Assembly: GCF_001518015.1 (NCBI RefSeq)
Contig: NZ_LPUY01000008.1
Location: 62,001-126,000 of the forward strand
DNA: 64,000 bases
Origin: Tritonibacter horizontis
GTDB lineage: Bacteria > Pseudomonadota > Alphaproteobacteria > Rhodobacterales > Rhodobacteraceae
Reading direction: 5' to 3'
Within the stretch, counting starts at the first letter, position 1. Each line of letters begins with the position of its first letter. The translations under genes and the position numbers were made by a program. The notes beneath the pieces are model-generated. The model did not search any database and had not been told where the DNA came from. It saw nothing but the letters and a program-made list of their open reading frames with translations. This document shows, piece after piece, positions 1-8,453 of the stretch.

Positions 1-83
1 ATTTAACTTGTACAATATCTATAAAAGCCTACCCATCTCAGCTCTTGGTTGTAGATCAGGTGATTTGAGACACCACCGAGAGC

Positions 84-425
84 TCAGGCGTAATGCGCCT
101 CTTTTCCAAAGTGCTTGGTCAACATGTAGTAGACGACAGCGCGATACTTGTTCCGCTCCGACTGGCCGTAGGTCTCAACCACTTTTGCAATGGCATCCAT
201 CAGCTCTGGCCCATCCGAAAGGCCCAGTTTCTTGATGAGAAAATTGTTTTTCACCGTTTCCAGTTCGCCCGGCTGGCTCGATGCGACAGTAGACGCATCC
301 GCGTTGTAGATGGCCGGTCCACAGCCGATTGTCACTTTTGTCAGCAGATCCATATCCGGCTCCATGCCGCATTTGGACTTCAGGTCATCTGCATATTGCG
401 CAATCAACTCTTCACGCTTTCCCAT
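84..425 (-). CDS. DUF2853 family protein
   Basis: This is a 113-residue soluble protein with no signal peptide or membrane segment, resembling the small DUF2853 family common in alphaproteobacteria. Its biochemical role is not known. The reading frame stays open further upstream, but I place the start at the ATG at 425 because a GGGAGAG ribosome site lies 7 bases before it and the protein then begins MGKREELIAQYADDLK, as family members do. The C-terminal half (VVETYGQSERNKYRAVVYYMLTKHF split over two helices) is the most family-like part. It lies downstream of ahcY on the same strand, but the ahcY terminator at 577-605 separates the two, so it is probably transcribed alone. Confidence 0.8.
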   Translation of the reverse strand: MGKREELIAQYADDLKSKCGMEPDMDLLTKVTIGCGPAIYNADASTVASSQPGELETVKNNFLIKKLGLSDGPELMDAIAKVVETYGQSERNKYRAVVYYMLTKHFGKEAHYA

Positions 426-576
426 TGTCTCACTCTCCCGTCTATCAAGCAGTCGCCCTTCTGGCGTATATTTCGGTAGTCTGACGGTACGGCGAATTCG
501 GAGACGGACAAAGGATTTTCTGTCTTCAATCTGGACGGAGAAGCCGATGCGCAAAGTCACACCTTTTTATTCGCCA

Positions 577-605
577 TGAAAAAACCCGGCGCTAAGGCCG
601 GGTTT
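577..605 (-). terminator. Rho-independent terminator of ahcY
   Basis: A 9-bp perfect stem (582-590 with 597-605, arms AAACCCGGC / GCCGGGTTT) is followed on the minus strand by a run of T. It begins 25 bases past the ahcY stop codon. Confidence 0.9.
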
Positions 606-629
606 AACACATTCAGTTCGTTCGCAAAT

Positions 630-2015
630 TCAGTAGCGATAGTGCTCCGGCTTGAACGGGCCTTCAGGTTTGACGCCGATATAGGCCGCTTGCTCCGGTG
701 ACAGCTTTGTCAGCTTGGCACCAACACGATCAAGGTGCAGGGCCGCAACCTTTTCATCAAGATGCTTCGGCAGGATATAGACGTCGTTTTTGTAGTCATC
801 GCCCTTGGTCCACAGCTCGATCTGGGCCAGAACCTGATTGGTGAAGGAAGCCGACATCACGAAGGACGGATGCCCCGTGGCATTGCCGAGGTTCAACAAA
901 CGGCCCTGAGACAGCAGGATGATCCGATTGCCCGAAGGCAGCTCGATCATATCCACCTGTTCCTTGATGTTGGTCCACTTGTGGTTTTTCAGGCTCGCGA
1001 CCTGAATTTCATTGTCGAAGTGGCCGATGTTGCCGACGATGGCCATATCCTTCATCTCGCGCATATGCTCGATGCGGATAATGTCCTTGTTACCCGTGGT
1101 GGTGATGAAAATGTCCGCGTCCAGGGCCTCTTCCAGCAACACAACTTCGAAACCATCCATTGCCGCCTGAAGGGCACAGATTGGATCTGCTTCGGTAACC
1201 TTGACGCGTGCACCAGCGCCGCTCAGGGATGCTGCAGAGCCTTTACCGACGTCGCCATAGCCGCAAACCACCGCAACCTTGCCCGCCATCATGGTATCTG
1301 TGGCGCGGCGGATACCGTCCACGAGGCTCTCTTTACAGCCGTATTTATTGTCGAACTTGGACTTGGTGACAGAATCGTTCACGTTGATCGCCGGGAACGG
1401 AAGCTGCCCTTGCTTGACCAATTCGTACAGACGGTGAACGCCCGTCGTGGTTTCTTCCGACACGCCAACAATCTGGTCGCGCATCTTGGTGAACCAGCCC
1501 GGCGATGCCGCCATCCGTTTCTTGATCTGCGCCTTGATCACTTCTTCTTCTTCCGAGGTCGGCACCGCAATCACGTCCTCGCCCGCCTCCGCGCGTGCGC
1601 CCAGCAGCACGTAGAGGGTGGCGTCGCCGCCATCATCAAGGATCAGGTTCGGCCCTTCGGGAAACTGGAACGACCGGTCCAGATAATCCCAGTGTTCTTC
1701 CAGGCTTTGACCTTTGATTGCGAACACAGGCACACCGGATTCGGCGATAGCCGCGGCAGCGTGATCCTGAGTGGAATAGATGTTGCAGGACGCCCAGCGC
1801 ACATCAGCGCCCAGGGCGACCAATGTTTCGATCAGAACAGCCGTCTGGATGGTCATGTGCAAGGAGCCGACAATGCGCGACCCGGTCAGGGGTTTGGCCT
1901 CACCGTATTCACTGCGCAGCGCCATCAGACCCGGCATTTCAGTTTCGGCGATATCCAGCTCTTTGCGGCCAAAGCCCGCAAGCGCGATGTCCTTGACGAT
2001 ATAGTCTTCGGCCAT
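630..2015 (-). CDS. ahcY: S-adenosylhomocysteine hydrolase
   Basis: Cytosolic enzyme that splits S-adenosylhomocysteine into adenosine and homocysteine, removing the product inhibitor of methyltransferases in the methyl cycle. The 461-residue product has the family length for proteobacteria and carries the NAD-binding region with [13 protein letters not shown], the substrate region [17 protein letters not shown] and the conserved C-terminus KPEHYRY. An upstream in-frame extension reaches 2081, but the start at 2015 ([12 protein letters not shown]) has a GGAG site and matches the family. It sits two genes from regA; in Rhodobacter, ahcY lies near the reg cluster, so the linkage is ancestral. 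The 5' leader holds inverted repeats described separately. Confidence 0.97.
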   Translation of the reverse strand: MAEDYIVKDIALAGFGRKELDIAETEMPGLMALRSEYGEAKPLTGSRIVGSLHMTIQTAVLIETLVALGADVRWASCNIYSTQDHAAAAIAESGVPVFAIKGQSLEEHWDYLDRSFQFPEGPNLILDDGGDATLYVLLGARAEAGEDVIAVPTSEEEEVIKAQIKKRMAASPGWFTKMRDQIVGVSEETTTGVHRLYELVKQGQLPFPAINVNDSVTKSKFDNKYGCKESLVDGIRRATDTMMAGKVAVVCGYGDVGKGSAASLSGAGARVKVTEADPICALQAAMDGFEVVLLEEALDADIFITTTGNKDIIRIEHMREMKDMAIVGNIGHFDNEIQVASLKNHKWTNIKEQVDMIELPSGNRIILLSQGRLLNLGNATGHPSFVMSASFTNQVLAQIELWTKGDDYKNDVYILPKHLDEKVAALHLDRVGAKLTKLSPEQAAYIGVKPEGPFKPEHYRY

Positions 2016-2046
2016 TGTTTGCTCCGTATGAAAGGTCCACAGTTGT

Positions 2047-2119
2047 CTTCGTTCGGGAGGTACCACCGCAATAGTTGACAAGCAACGAAGATGGGTCCGC
2101 AGAACTTCGGATTTTGCGG
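2047..2119 (-). promoter_or_regulatory. Possible structured 5' leader of ahcY
   Basis: Upstream of ahcY on the minus strand there are two potential stem-loops: CTTCGTT (2047-2053) with AACGAAG (2084-2090), and CCGCA (2097-2101) with TGCGG (2115-2119). ahcY is often controlled by SAM- or SAH-sensing RNAs in bacteria, but I cannot match this leader to a known riboswitch core by eye. Confidence 0.25.
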
Positions 2120-2187
2120 CGCTGCCGGTTTGCCTCTGCGCTCGTCAGGGGCTAGCAAGGCACCAAAACTGAGACCTGGAACCCAAT

Positions 2188-2784
2188 ATGGCCCCACACC
2201 CTCCTCGTGCCTGGCAACGCATGCTGTCAGGCCGTCGCCTGGATCTTCTGGACCCGACGCCCGTTGATATCGAAATTGAAGACATTGCCCATGGGCTGGC
2301 TTTCGTCGCCCGCTGGAACGGGCAAACCAACGGTGACTTTGCCTATTCTGTCGCGGAACATTCGCTTCTGGTCGAGGTTCTTTATGGGCGGCTCAATCCC
2401 AAAGCCCCGACCAAATGGAAGCTTGCCGCGCTGCTACATGACGCGCCGGAATACGTCATCGGGGACATGATTTCGCCAGTGAAGGCCGCCGTCGGACCAG
2501 GGTACAAGGATCTGGATGTTCGGCTGACTGCGGCCATTCACATCCGGTTTGGGTTGCCAGCCGCGCTCCCGAAGACGGTCAAAGCCCAGATCAAAAGAGC
2601 TGACAGGATCTCTGCCTGGATGGAAGCCGTTCAAATCGCCGGTTTCTCGGAGGCTGAAGCGACGAAGTTCTTCGGGCGCCCAAACGCGGAAATGATTGCA
2701 GATCTGGATATTCGTCTGCGCCCGCCGGTTGAGGCGCGCCGTGATTTTGTCAGCCGACACGAAACGCTACTGAACGAACTTTAG
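2188..2784 (+). CDS. HD-domain phosphohydrolase (YfbR-like)
   Basis: A 198-residue HD-superfamily metal-dependent phosphohydrolase. The metal ligands are visible as AEHS (His58) and the HD pair in ALLHDAPEYVIGD (His84-Asp85). The N-terminal RAWQRMLSGRRLDLLDP and the HGLAFVARWNGQT segment are typical of alphaproteobacterial HD hydrolases related to the 5'-deoxynucleotidase YfbR. The substrate, possibly a nucleoside monophosphate, cannot be read from sequence. It is divergent from ahcY and converges on the GT61 gene, overlapping it by 4 bases at the 3' end. Confidence 0.85.
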   Translation: MAPHPPRAWQRMLSGRRLDLLDPTPVDIEIEDIAHGLAFVARWNGQTNGDFAYSVAEHSLLVEVLYGRLNPKAPTKWKLAALLHDAPEYVIGDMISPVKAAVGPGYKDLDVRLTAAIHIRFGLPAALPKTVKAQIKRADRISAWMEAVQIAGFSEAEATKFFGRPNAEMIADLDIRLRPPVEARRDFVSRHETLLNEL

Positions 2785-3986
2785 GTCGCTTCTCTTGCCG
2801 CGCGCTCTGCTTCTCTGGCTGCGCGGCGGGCACGACGAGCGGTCCGCACCATATGGATGCGCTCCCGCTCGAAATCCGGCGACTCGACAAATCTGTCGCG
2901 CTTGATCCCCTTTTCATCGAGAAGCTTGGCGCGCTCCTCTTCACTCAACACCGGCCAATCTTTGCCGCCGGTGATAAAGCCGCCTTCGCGCAGTTCACGA
3001 CCGATAACCGCATGATTCAATTCGCCAAAACTCAGGCGGCTTGACCGCTGTTTGTCAACCGGCACCCATTCCATCCGCAATGCGCCGATCACCAAAGGAT
3101 CACATTTGCAGAAATGACGGACATTGTCAGTCAGCAGGGTATGCGCCGAAGACTGGCGCCGTTGGATCATCGCAACTTTCTGGTCCGGGCGCCCGACCAT
3201 TGCATAAAGATGGAGCGCCGAGCCATCGGCGGCGATCACTTTCTTCGCCGCTTTATACCGGGCGAGCTGATCGGAAAGGCTGTGATCCTGGGGATGATAG
3301 ATCTGATACCCTTCGGCCGCGAGATAGGTTTCCAACATCTCCTCGCCCAACAATCCCCCCTTGCCGAGCCCGAGCTTGGAGCGCGAGATATACAGTTTGT
3401 CCGGCCCGTTGGGTCGGATATCGCGCGCAAAGGAAGAATGGATCGCGTTGCGATAGTTGGGGGTACCGGCGATGATTTCGCCAAGGCCAAACCCCTGCCC
3501 CGGCACCACCAGTTCTTCGACCTGCGACGGGTCGGCGACGACACGAATGGGAAGGTCCTTGTGCATCAACCCCAGAAACTCGGTATGAAATCCGCGAATT
3601 TGCTCACCGACGGCGGGACGTTTGGGAACGAACAAGACACCGTCAATCGGCCGATCAAGATGCGCAAGCGCCCAGAGCCGCGCGGTGCTTTCCACCAGAA
3701 AATGCCCAAAGTGAGCCCAGAGGACGCCCCCCCAAAGCCACCTCCCCTGTACCTTCTGCACTATTTCGGCAGGTCTCTCCGGCTCCGTCGAAATGGGACG
3801 GTGGCGCCGCCACAACGCGCCTTCCGGACAATAGGTGCCGTCCGGGTGCAAAATGCCCGTCGGCTGCACCATATCGCTGATGACCGGAGGCACGACAATC
3901 GCATCGTTTACGGTTGTCATGCTCTGGGACCACCCCCCTTTGGGCGAAGGGATGGTCGTCGGATCGCAGGAGCCGGGAGTGGACAT
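2781..3986 (-). CDS. Glycosyltransferase family 61-like protein
   Basis: A 401-residue protein resembling GT61 (DUF563) glycosyltransferases, which in bacteria decorate surface polysaccharides. Family-like parts are WGGVLWAHFGHFLVESTARLW near residue 85-105, the LYISRSKLGLGKGG segment and AADGSALHLYAM. The C-terminal 30 residues are a basic tail rich in Arg and Ala with a helical repeat look, not needed in the core fold. There is no signal peptide. It starts 9 bases after regA ends on the same strand with an AAGG site 7 bases before the ATG, so it is likely co-transcribed with senC-regA. In Rhodobacter capsulatus that downstream position is taken by hvrA, so its presence here is notable. The acceptor sugar is unknown. 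Confidence 0.75.
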   Translation of the reverse strand: MSTPGSCDPTTIPSPKGGWSQSMTTVNDAIVVPPVISDMVQPTGILHPDGTYCPEGALWRRHRPISTEPERPAEIVQKVQGRWLWGGVLWAHFGHFLVESTARLWALAHLDRPIDGVLFVPKRPAVGEQIRGFHTEFLGLMHKDLPIRVVADPSQVEELVVPGQGFGLGEIIAGTPNYRNAIHSSFARDIRPNGPDKLYISRSKLGLGKGGLLGEEMLETYLAAEGYQIYHPQDHSLSDQLARYKAAKKVIAADGSALHLYAMVGRPDQKVAMIQRRQSSAHTLLTDNVRHFCKCDPLVIGALRMEWVPVDKQRSSRLSFGELNHAVIGRELREGGFITGGKDWPVLSEEERAKLLDEKGIKRDRFVESPDFERERIHMVRTARRARRAAREAERAAREAT

Positions 3987-3995
3987 GTGGAAACC

Positions 3996-4550
3996 TTATT
4001 TGGGACTGCGCTTGGCCAGAATGCGTTGCAAGGTCCGGCGGTGCATGTTTAGCCGCCTGGCGGTTTCCGAAACGTTGCGATCACAAAGCTCGTAAACCCG
4101 CTGGATATGTTCCCACCGCACCCGATCCGCGCTCATCGGGTTTTCGGGCGGCGGTGGCATCGCATCATCACTGGCCAGAAGCGCATCGGTGATGTCCTTG
4201 GCGTCGGCGGGTTTGGACAGGTAATCGGTGGCCCCGATCTTGACGGCCGCGACCGCTGTCGCAATCGCGCCATATCCGGTCAGCACCACAACGCGGCTAT
4301 CCGGACGCTTTTCACGCAGGGCTTCGACCACATCCAACCCATTGCCGTCTTCCAGCCGCAGATCCACCACAGCATAGGCCGGGGGGCGGGCCAGGGCGGC
4401 CGTTTTGCCATCCGCAACGGACCCGGCCGTTTCGACCACAAATCCGCGCTTTTCCATCGCCTTGGCCAACCGCCGCAAAAAGGGTTCATCGTCATCGACC
4501 AGCAAGAGCGAGGCATCGGGTCCGATCTCGGGCAAAGCAGCTTCGACCAT
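3996..4550 (-). CDS. regA: Redox response regulator RegA/PrrA/ActR
   Basis: Response regulator of the global redox system that controls respiration, photosynthesis, CO2 and nitrogen fixation genes in Rhodobacterales. The 184-residue protein has an N-terminal receiver with the acidic pair at Asp19-21, phospho-acceptor Asp63 (the same number as in R. capsulatus RegA), Thr91 and Lys113, then a proline-rich linker (PPPPENP), then a Fis-type helix-turn-helix (NVSETARRLNMHRRTLQRIL). An AAAGGAA site precedes the ATG. It lies between senC and a GT61 gene, with regB divergent across senC, which is the classical reg/prr arrangement. Confidence 0.97.
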   Translation of the reverse strand: MVEAALPEIGPDASLLLVDDDEPFLRRLAKAMEKRGFVVETAGSVADGKTAALARPPAYAVVDLRLEDGNGLDVVEALREKRPDSRVVVLTGYGAIATAVAAVKIGATDYLSKPADAKDITDALLASDDAMPPPPENPMSADRVRWEHIQRVYELCDRNVSETARRLNMHRRTLQRILAKRSPK

Positions 4551-4633
4551 TCAATTTCCTTTCAGCGTCAAGCGCCACAGTTTGTCCGAAGAGTGTAAGT
4601 GGCAACCTTCGGAGGTCAATTCTTCTCACAGGC

Positions 4634-5260
4634 TCAGCTGTTGTCGATGAAACAGGCGACCTGATCCGCCATCATGTCAGCAGATATATCCCGGCGAAAA
4701 AACTCCACAAACCCATGCTCCGGCAAGACCAGGTAGGACATGGTCGTATGATCGACGAGGTAATAGTCATCGTCCTCTTCGTCATGAGCCTTGTAATATG
4801 TCTTGTAGGCCTTGCTGGCGGCCTTGACCTGTTCTGGAGATCCGGTCAGCCCGATCATTTTTTCATGCATGTTATACGCAAAGTCACCGACGACTTCTGG
4901 CGTGTCCCGCTTTGGATCGATCGAAATAAAGACCGGCGTGGTGGAATAGCCCCGCTCCGCCAGCACATCCACCGCCTGGGCATTTCTGCTTGTGTCCATC
5001 GGGCAGACATCCGGGCAGAAAGTATACCCGAAATATACAAGGGACGGCTCGGTGATGACCTCCGCGTCGGTAACGGTCACCCCTGCCGCGTTCACCAACT
5101 CGAACGGACCGCCAATCGCACCAGAGCCGCCGGCAACTGCACCGGACCGGCATTCTGCAAAGGCATCCGCGCTGCCTTCTCCCCGCAATGTCAGGTACCA
5201 AAGACCGCCGAGCAGCGCCGCGATACAGGCAATCCCCAGAATTGCAAAATTTCGAACCAT
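4634..5260 (-). CDS. senC: SCO1/SenC/PrrC copper-binding assembly protein
   Basis: Membrane-anchored thioredoxin-fold protein that delivers copper to the Cu centre of cytochrome oxidases; as PrrC it also links oxidase state to the Reg/Prr system. The 208-residue protein has one N-terminal membrane anchor (residues 5-25) and the conserved copper ligands Cys82 and Cys86 (FCPDVC) plus His171 (LVDHTTMSYL). A variable acidic loop (DEEDDDYY) precedes the His ligand. It is 83 bases upstream of regA on the same strand and divergent from regB, so expression is likely linked to the operator in 5317-5347. Confidence 0.95.
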   Translation of the reverse strand: MVRNFAILGIACIAALLGGLWYLTLRGEGSADAFAECRSGAVAGGSGAIGGPFELVNAAGVTVTDAEVITEPSLVYFGYTFCPDVCPMDTSRNAQAVDVLAERGYSTTPVFISIDPKRDTPEVVGDFAYNMHEKMIGLTGSPEQVKAASKAYKTYYKAHDEEDDDYYLVDHTTMSYLVLPEHGFVEFFRRDISADMMADQVACFIDNS

Positions 5261-5316
5261 CTCTCTTTATCCTCTTTGACACGCCCGTCCTGTGCCGCCG
5301 CGGTAAATGTGCCGCA

Positions 5317-5347
5317 GTTGATCCGGGTCTGGGTCAGACCTATCAAC
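5317..5347. promoter_or_regulatory. Nested inverted repeat between senC and regB
   Basis: The 120-base divergent spacer holds two nearly concentric dyads: outer GTTGAT (5317-5322) with ATCAAC (5342-5347), inner GGTCT (5326-5330) with AGACC (5336-5340). It is the only strong symmetry in the spacer and lies 34 bases before the regB start. It could be an operator for RegA autoregulation or for another regulator. Confidence 0.5.
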
Positions 5348-5380
5348 TAATATCCGCGATGCAACGGGAGCAAACGTCAC

Positions 5381-6775
5381 ATGGGCGATTCAAGGCTTGG
5401 GCTACTGAACGGACAGGAGCGTAGCAACTGGATCCGGTTGCGCACATTGATCTTGCTTCGGTGGGTTGCGATCTTTGGTCAAGCCACAGCTATTGGCGTC
5501 GCGCAGACTCAATACGACTTACGATTGTCCATCCTGCCCTGTTACTTTGCAATAGGTGTCTCGGCCCTGGCCAACCTGATTGCGCTTGTTATTTTTCCTG
5601 AAAACAAGCGTCTGACGGAGTTTCAGAACTTTCTCATGGTTCTGTTCGACCTGCTTCAGCTCTGTTTTCTCCTGTATATGACAGGCGGGCTGAACAACCC
5701 GTTTGCGCTTTTGATCATCGGCCCCGTCACGATTTCGGCCTCGGTGATGGGATTGCGCCCGACCCTGATCATTGGGACAACCGCGATCCTTCTGACGTCA
5801 TTGCTCGTCCCGTTTCATGTTCCGTTGCAAACGGCCGATGGCGAGATCCTGAAAATGCCAACGCTCTTTGTCTTTGGGCATTGGAGCGCCCTGGTCATCG
5901 CAACCTTGTTTTTAGGGGCCTATTCCTATCGGATCAGCGCGGAAATCCGGTCGATGTCTGACGCCCTGGCCGCCACTCAGTTTGCCCTGTCCCGAGAACA
6001 GAAACTGACCGACCTTGGCGGCGTCGTCGCGGCAGCCGCGCATGAGCTGGGCACACCTCTGGCAACGATCAAATTGACCAGTTCGGAATTGATCGATGAA
6101 TTGGAGGATCACCCGGATTTGCAGGAAGACGCCAGACTGATCCGGGAACAGGCGGATCGATGCCGCTATATTCTGCGGAACATGGGACGAGTCGGAAATG
6201 ACGATCTGCATTTGCGGCAGGCACCGCTGTCGGCCCTGGTGCACGAAGCCGCGGAACCCCATTTCGGACGCGGAAAGGACATCCGTTTCAGCGAACATCC
6301 CGGTGATGAAGGCCAGCTCAACCAGCCAAGCATCCTTCGCAAGCCCGAGATCATCCATGGGCTGCGCAATTTGGTCCAGAACGCAGTGGATTTCGCCCAT
6401 TCAAGCGTTTGCATCGAACTCCATTGGAACGACGCCTGGATCACCGTTCAGATTTGCGACGATGGCGAAGGCTTCCCCGTCCATCTGCTTGGGCGTCTTG
6501 GTGACCCTTTCATGCGGCGGCGCTCAACTTTGGTGAATCCAAAACAGCGTCCGGAATACGAAGGCATGGGATTGGGTCTCTTTATCGCCAAAACCCTGCT
6601 GGAGCGCACCGGGGCAAGACTGGGCTTTGCGAACGGCGGCGACAAGCGGACCGCCCAAGCCACGATGACGCCACAGGGTGCTTTGGTCACCGTCACGTGG
6701 CCACGGAAAACAATCGACGCCGTCAGGGGTGACACCCCGGTCCCGACCGGTCAGAACCAGCCGTTACAATTTTAG
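5381..6775 (+). CDS. regB: Redox sensor histidine kinase RegB/PrrB
   Basis: Membrane sensor kinase that phosphorylates RegA when the quinone pool or cellular redox state becomes reduced. The 464-residue protein has six predicted membrane segments in residues 20-185, with the quinone-binding heptapeptide GGLNNPF at 102-108. The H-box is AAHELGTPLA with His221. The redox-active cysteine of the dimer interface is present as Cys261 in REQADRCRYIL, 40 residues after the His as in R. capsulatus (His225/Cys265). The N-box (RNLVQNAVDF), G1 (DDGEGF) and G2 (GMGLGL) of the ATP domain are intact. The ATG at 5381 follows a GGGAG site. Confidence 0.97.
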   Translation: MGDSRLGLLNGQERSNWIRLRTLILLRWVAIFGQATAIGVAQTQYDLRLSILPCYFAIGVSALANLIALVIFPENKRLTEFQNFLMVLFDLLQLCFLLYMTGGLNNPFALLIIGPVTISASVMGLRPTLIIGTTAILLTSLLVPFHVPLQTADGEILKMPTLFVFGHWSALVIATLFLGAYSYRISAEIRSMSDALAATQFALSREQKLTDLGGVVAAAAHELGTPLATIKLTSSELIDELEDHPDLQEDARLIREQADRCRYILRNMGRVGNDDLHLRQAPLSALVHEAAEPHFGRGKDIRFSEHPGDEGQLNQPSILRKPEIIHGLRNLVQNAVDFAHSSVCIELHWNDAWITVQICDDGEGFPVHLLGRLGDPFMRRRSTLVNPKQRPEYEGMGLGLFIAKTLLERTGARLGFANGGDKRTAQATMTPQGALVTVTWPRKTIDAVRGDTPVPTGQNQPLQF

Positions 6776-6797
6776 ATGTTCATTTTTAGTAAACCAA

Positions 6798-6813
6798 TTA
6801 AACTTCGTTTAAC
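6798..6813 (+). promoter_or_regulatory. CtrA-type binding site upstream of divL-like gene
   Basis: TTAAACTTCGTTTAAC fits the CtrA consensus TTAA-N7-TTAAC exactly and is also a 6-bp dyad around TTC. It lies 48 bases before the chosen start of the PAS gene, in an AT-rich intergenic stretch. Confidence 0.65.
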
Positions 6814-6860
6814 TATTGTCGCAGAAAATGACGACGATGAGAATAATCGAGGCGGTGTCG

Positions 6861-8411
6861 ATGCAGTATTTCATGTCGGTTGAATGGTTCGTTCTGGCGA
6901 CCCTTTGTGTGGCCAGCGCAGCCGTCGCGGTTTGGTTCCTGAACCCAAAACCTGAACGTCGTGGGATGGATCACGACCTTCTTGTCGCGGACGGGCGCAC
7001 GGATGCGGTGTTCTTGTTTGATGACCAGACCCTGATTGCGTGGTCCTCCGGCGCGCGCAAGTTCCTCGGCGAAAATGCAGAGGAATTCAGCTGGACGAAA
7101 CTTCGAGACAAACTCTCCCGCAGCTATCCCGGCCTGCCCCAATCACCGGGTTTTTTGCGCGATGTCGGTTCGCTGACTTTGACCGGCACCGCAGAAGCGG
7201 ACAATCGCGAAGCCCATTGCGAATGGATTGATGGCATCACGCGGGTGCAATTGCGCCGGGCCGCGTCCGAGCTGGGCGAAGTTGCTGATGACCAGGAACT
7301 GACAACGCTCCGCGCCGCCGTGCATCAGGCGCCCTACCCGGTCTGGCTGCAATCCGACGACGCCCGTGTGACCTGGACCAACCTTGCCTACGACCGTCTG
7401 AACCAGAAAATCTGCGGTCGCGGCAATGACACCTCTGCCCCGTTGTTTCCAAATCTGGATGCTCCGATGACCAGCGGACGGGCCGAGCGCATCTCGATCG
7501 AGCTGCCGGAGCTGGAAAAAAAGCTCTGGTACAACGTGTCGACCACGGAAACGGAGGCCGGCTGGCTCTGTCATGCCATGGATGTGAATGCGGTTGTCGA
7601 TGCCGAGGTCGCCCAGCGGAATTTCGTGCAGACCCTCGCCAAAACCTTTGCCCAGCTATCCATCGGCCTGGCCATCTTTGACAGAAATCGTCAACTGGTC
7701 CTGTTCAACCCGGTCCTGATTGACCTGACTGCCCTGCCGGCAAGTTTTCTCAGCTCCAGACCGAACCTGATGTCCTTTTTTGATCGTTTGCGCGATCAGC
7801 GTATGATGCCAGAACCAAAGAACTATTCGAGCTGGCGCCACCAGATGGCGGACTTGCTGGAAGCGGCGGCAGAGGGCCGTTACCAGGAAACATGGTCGCT
7901 GCCTTCGGGTTCCGTCTATTCCGTGTCCGGGCGTCCCCACCCGGATGGGGCGATTGCCTTTCTGTTCGAAGATATCACCGCAGAGATCACGCTGACGCGG
8001 CAGTTCCGCTCGGAGCTGGAACTTGGGCAATCCATTCTGGACAATATTGATGACGCGTTCGCGGTGTTTGGCGCGGATGGCAGCATGGTGTACTCCAACA
8101 CGGCGTACCATGAGATGTGGAAGACGAACCCTGACGCCAGCTTTGCCAAGATTTCGATCACCGACGCCTGTAAAATCTGGCAGGAGCTCTCCGGCCCAAC
8201 CCCGGCATGGGGAGAAATTCGCGACTTTGTTGCTGGTGGAACGGAGAACCGGGGGCCGTGGTGGTCCCGCGTAACCCTGCGCAACGGCGAACAACTGATA
8301 TGCCGCACGCAGTCGCTTCAGAATGGCTCCACCATGGTTCGGTTCCAGCAGGCAAGTGTACCGATTGCGCCCCCCGAACAGGAGCGTTTCACCGTCAGCA
8401 AAGAGACCTGA
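6861..8411 (+). CDS. divL: PAS-domain protein, DivL-like (no kinase domain)
   Basis: A 516-residue protein with one N-terminal membrane segment (residues 8-26) followed by several PAS-like modules; the last (near 400-500, QSILDNIDDAFAVFGADGSMVYSN) is the clearest. It ends without any DHp or ATPase domain. In Caulobacter, DivL is a PAS protein that controls the CckA-ChpT-CtrA phosphorelay, and the Rhodobacter homologue is reported to lack the kinase part; its position just before tsaE supports the same identity here. Starts at 6816 (TTG), 6828 and 6837 are possible, but only the ATG at 6861 has a good site (GAGGCGG). An exact CtrA box lies upstream. The family assignment is inference from architecture and synteny. 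Confidence 0.65.
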   Translation: MQYFMSVEWFVLATLCVASAAVAVWFLNPKPERRGMDHDLLVADGRTDAVFLFDDQTLIAWSSGARKFLGENAEEFSWTKLRDKLSRSYPGLPQSPGFLRDVGSLTLTGTAEADNREAHCEWIDGITRVQLRRAASELGEVADDQELTTLRAAVHQAPYPVWLQSDDARVTWTNLAYDRLNQKICGRGNDTSAPLFPNLDAPMTSGRAERISIELPELEKKLWYNVSTTETEAGWLCHAMDVNAVVDAEVAQRNFVQTLAKTFAQLSIGLAIFDRNRQLVLFNPVLIDLTALPASFLSSRPNLMSFFDRLRDQRMMPEPKNYSSWRHQMADLLEAAAEGRYQETWSLPSGSVYSVSGRPHPDGAIAFLFEDITAEITLTRQFRSELELGQSILDNIDDAFAVFGADGSMVYSNTAYHEMWKTNPDASFAKISITDACKIWQELSGPTPAWGEIRDFVAGGTENRGPWWSRVTLRNGEQLICRTQSLQNGSTMVRFQQASVPIAPPEQERFTVSKET

Positions 8412-8453
8412 AACGCGCTTGCAGAGGGTGACACTCGGGGCCATTGTGGCGCC

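Noticed and set aside
735-2078. 447-codon plus-strand ORF opposite ahcY
   Set aside because: It is the exact antisense shadow of a well-conserved gene in a GC-rich genome, has no ribosome site and no recognisable domain.
2016-2081. 22-residue upstream extension of ahcY
   Set aside because: It lacks a ribosome site and the family starts at MAEDYIVKD; the DNA also forms the leader stem.
5317-5347. FnrL box in the senC-regB spacer
   Set aside because: TTGAT and ATCAA halves are present but about 20 bases apart, not the 4 required.
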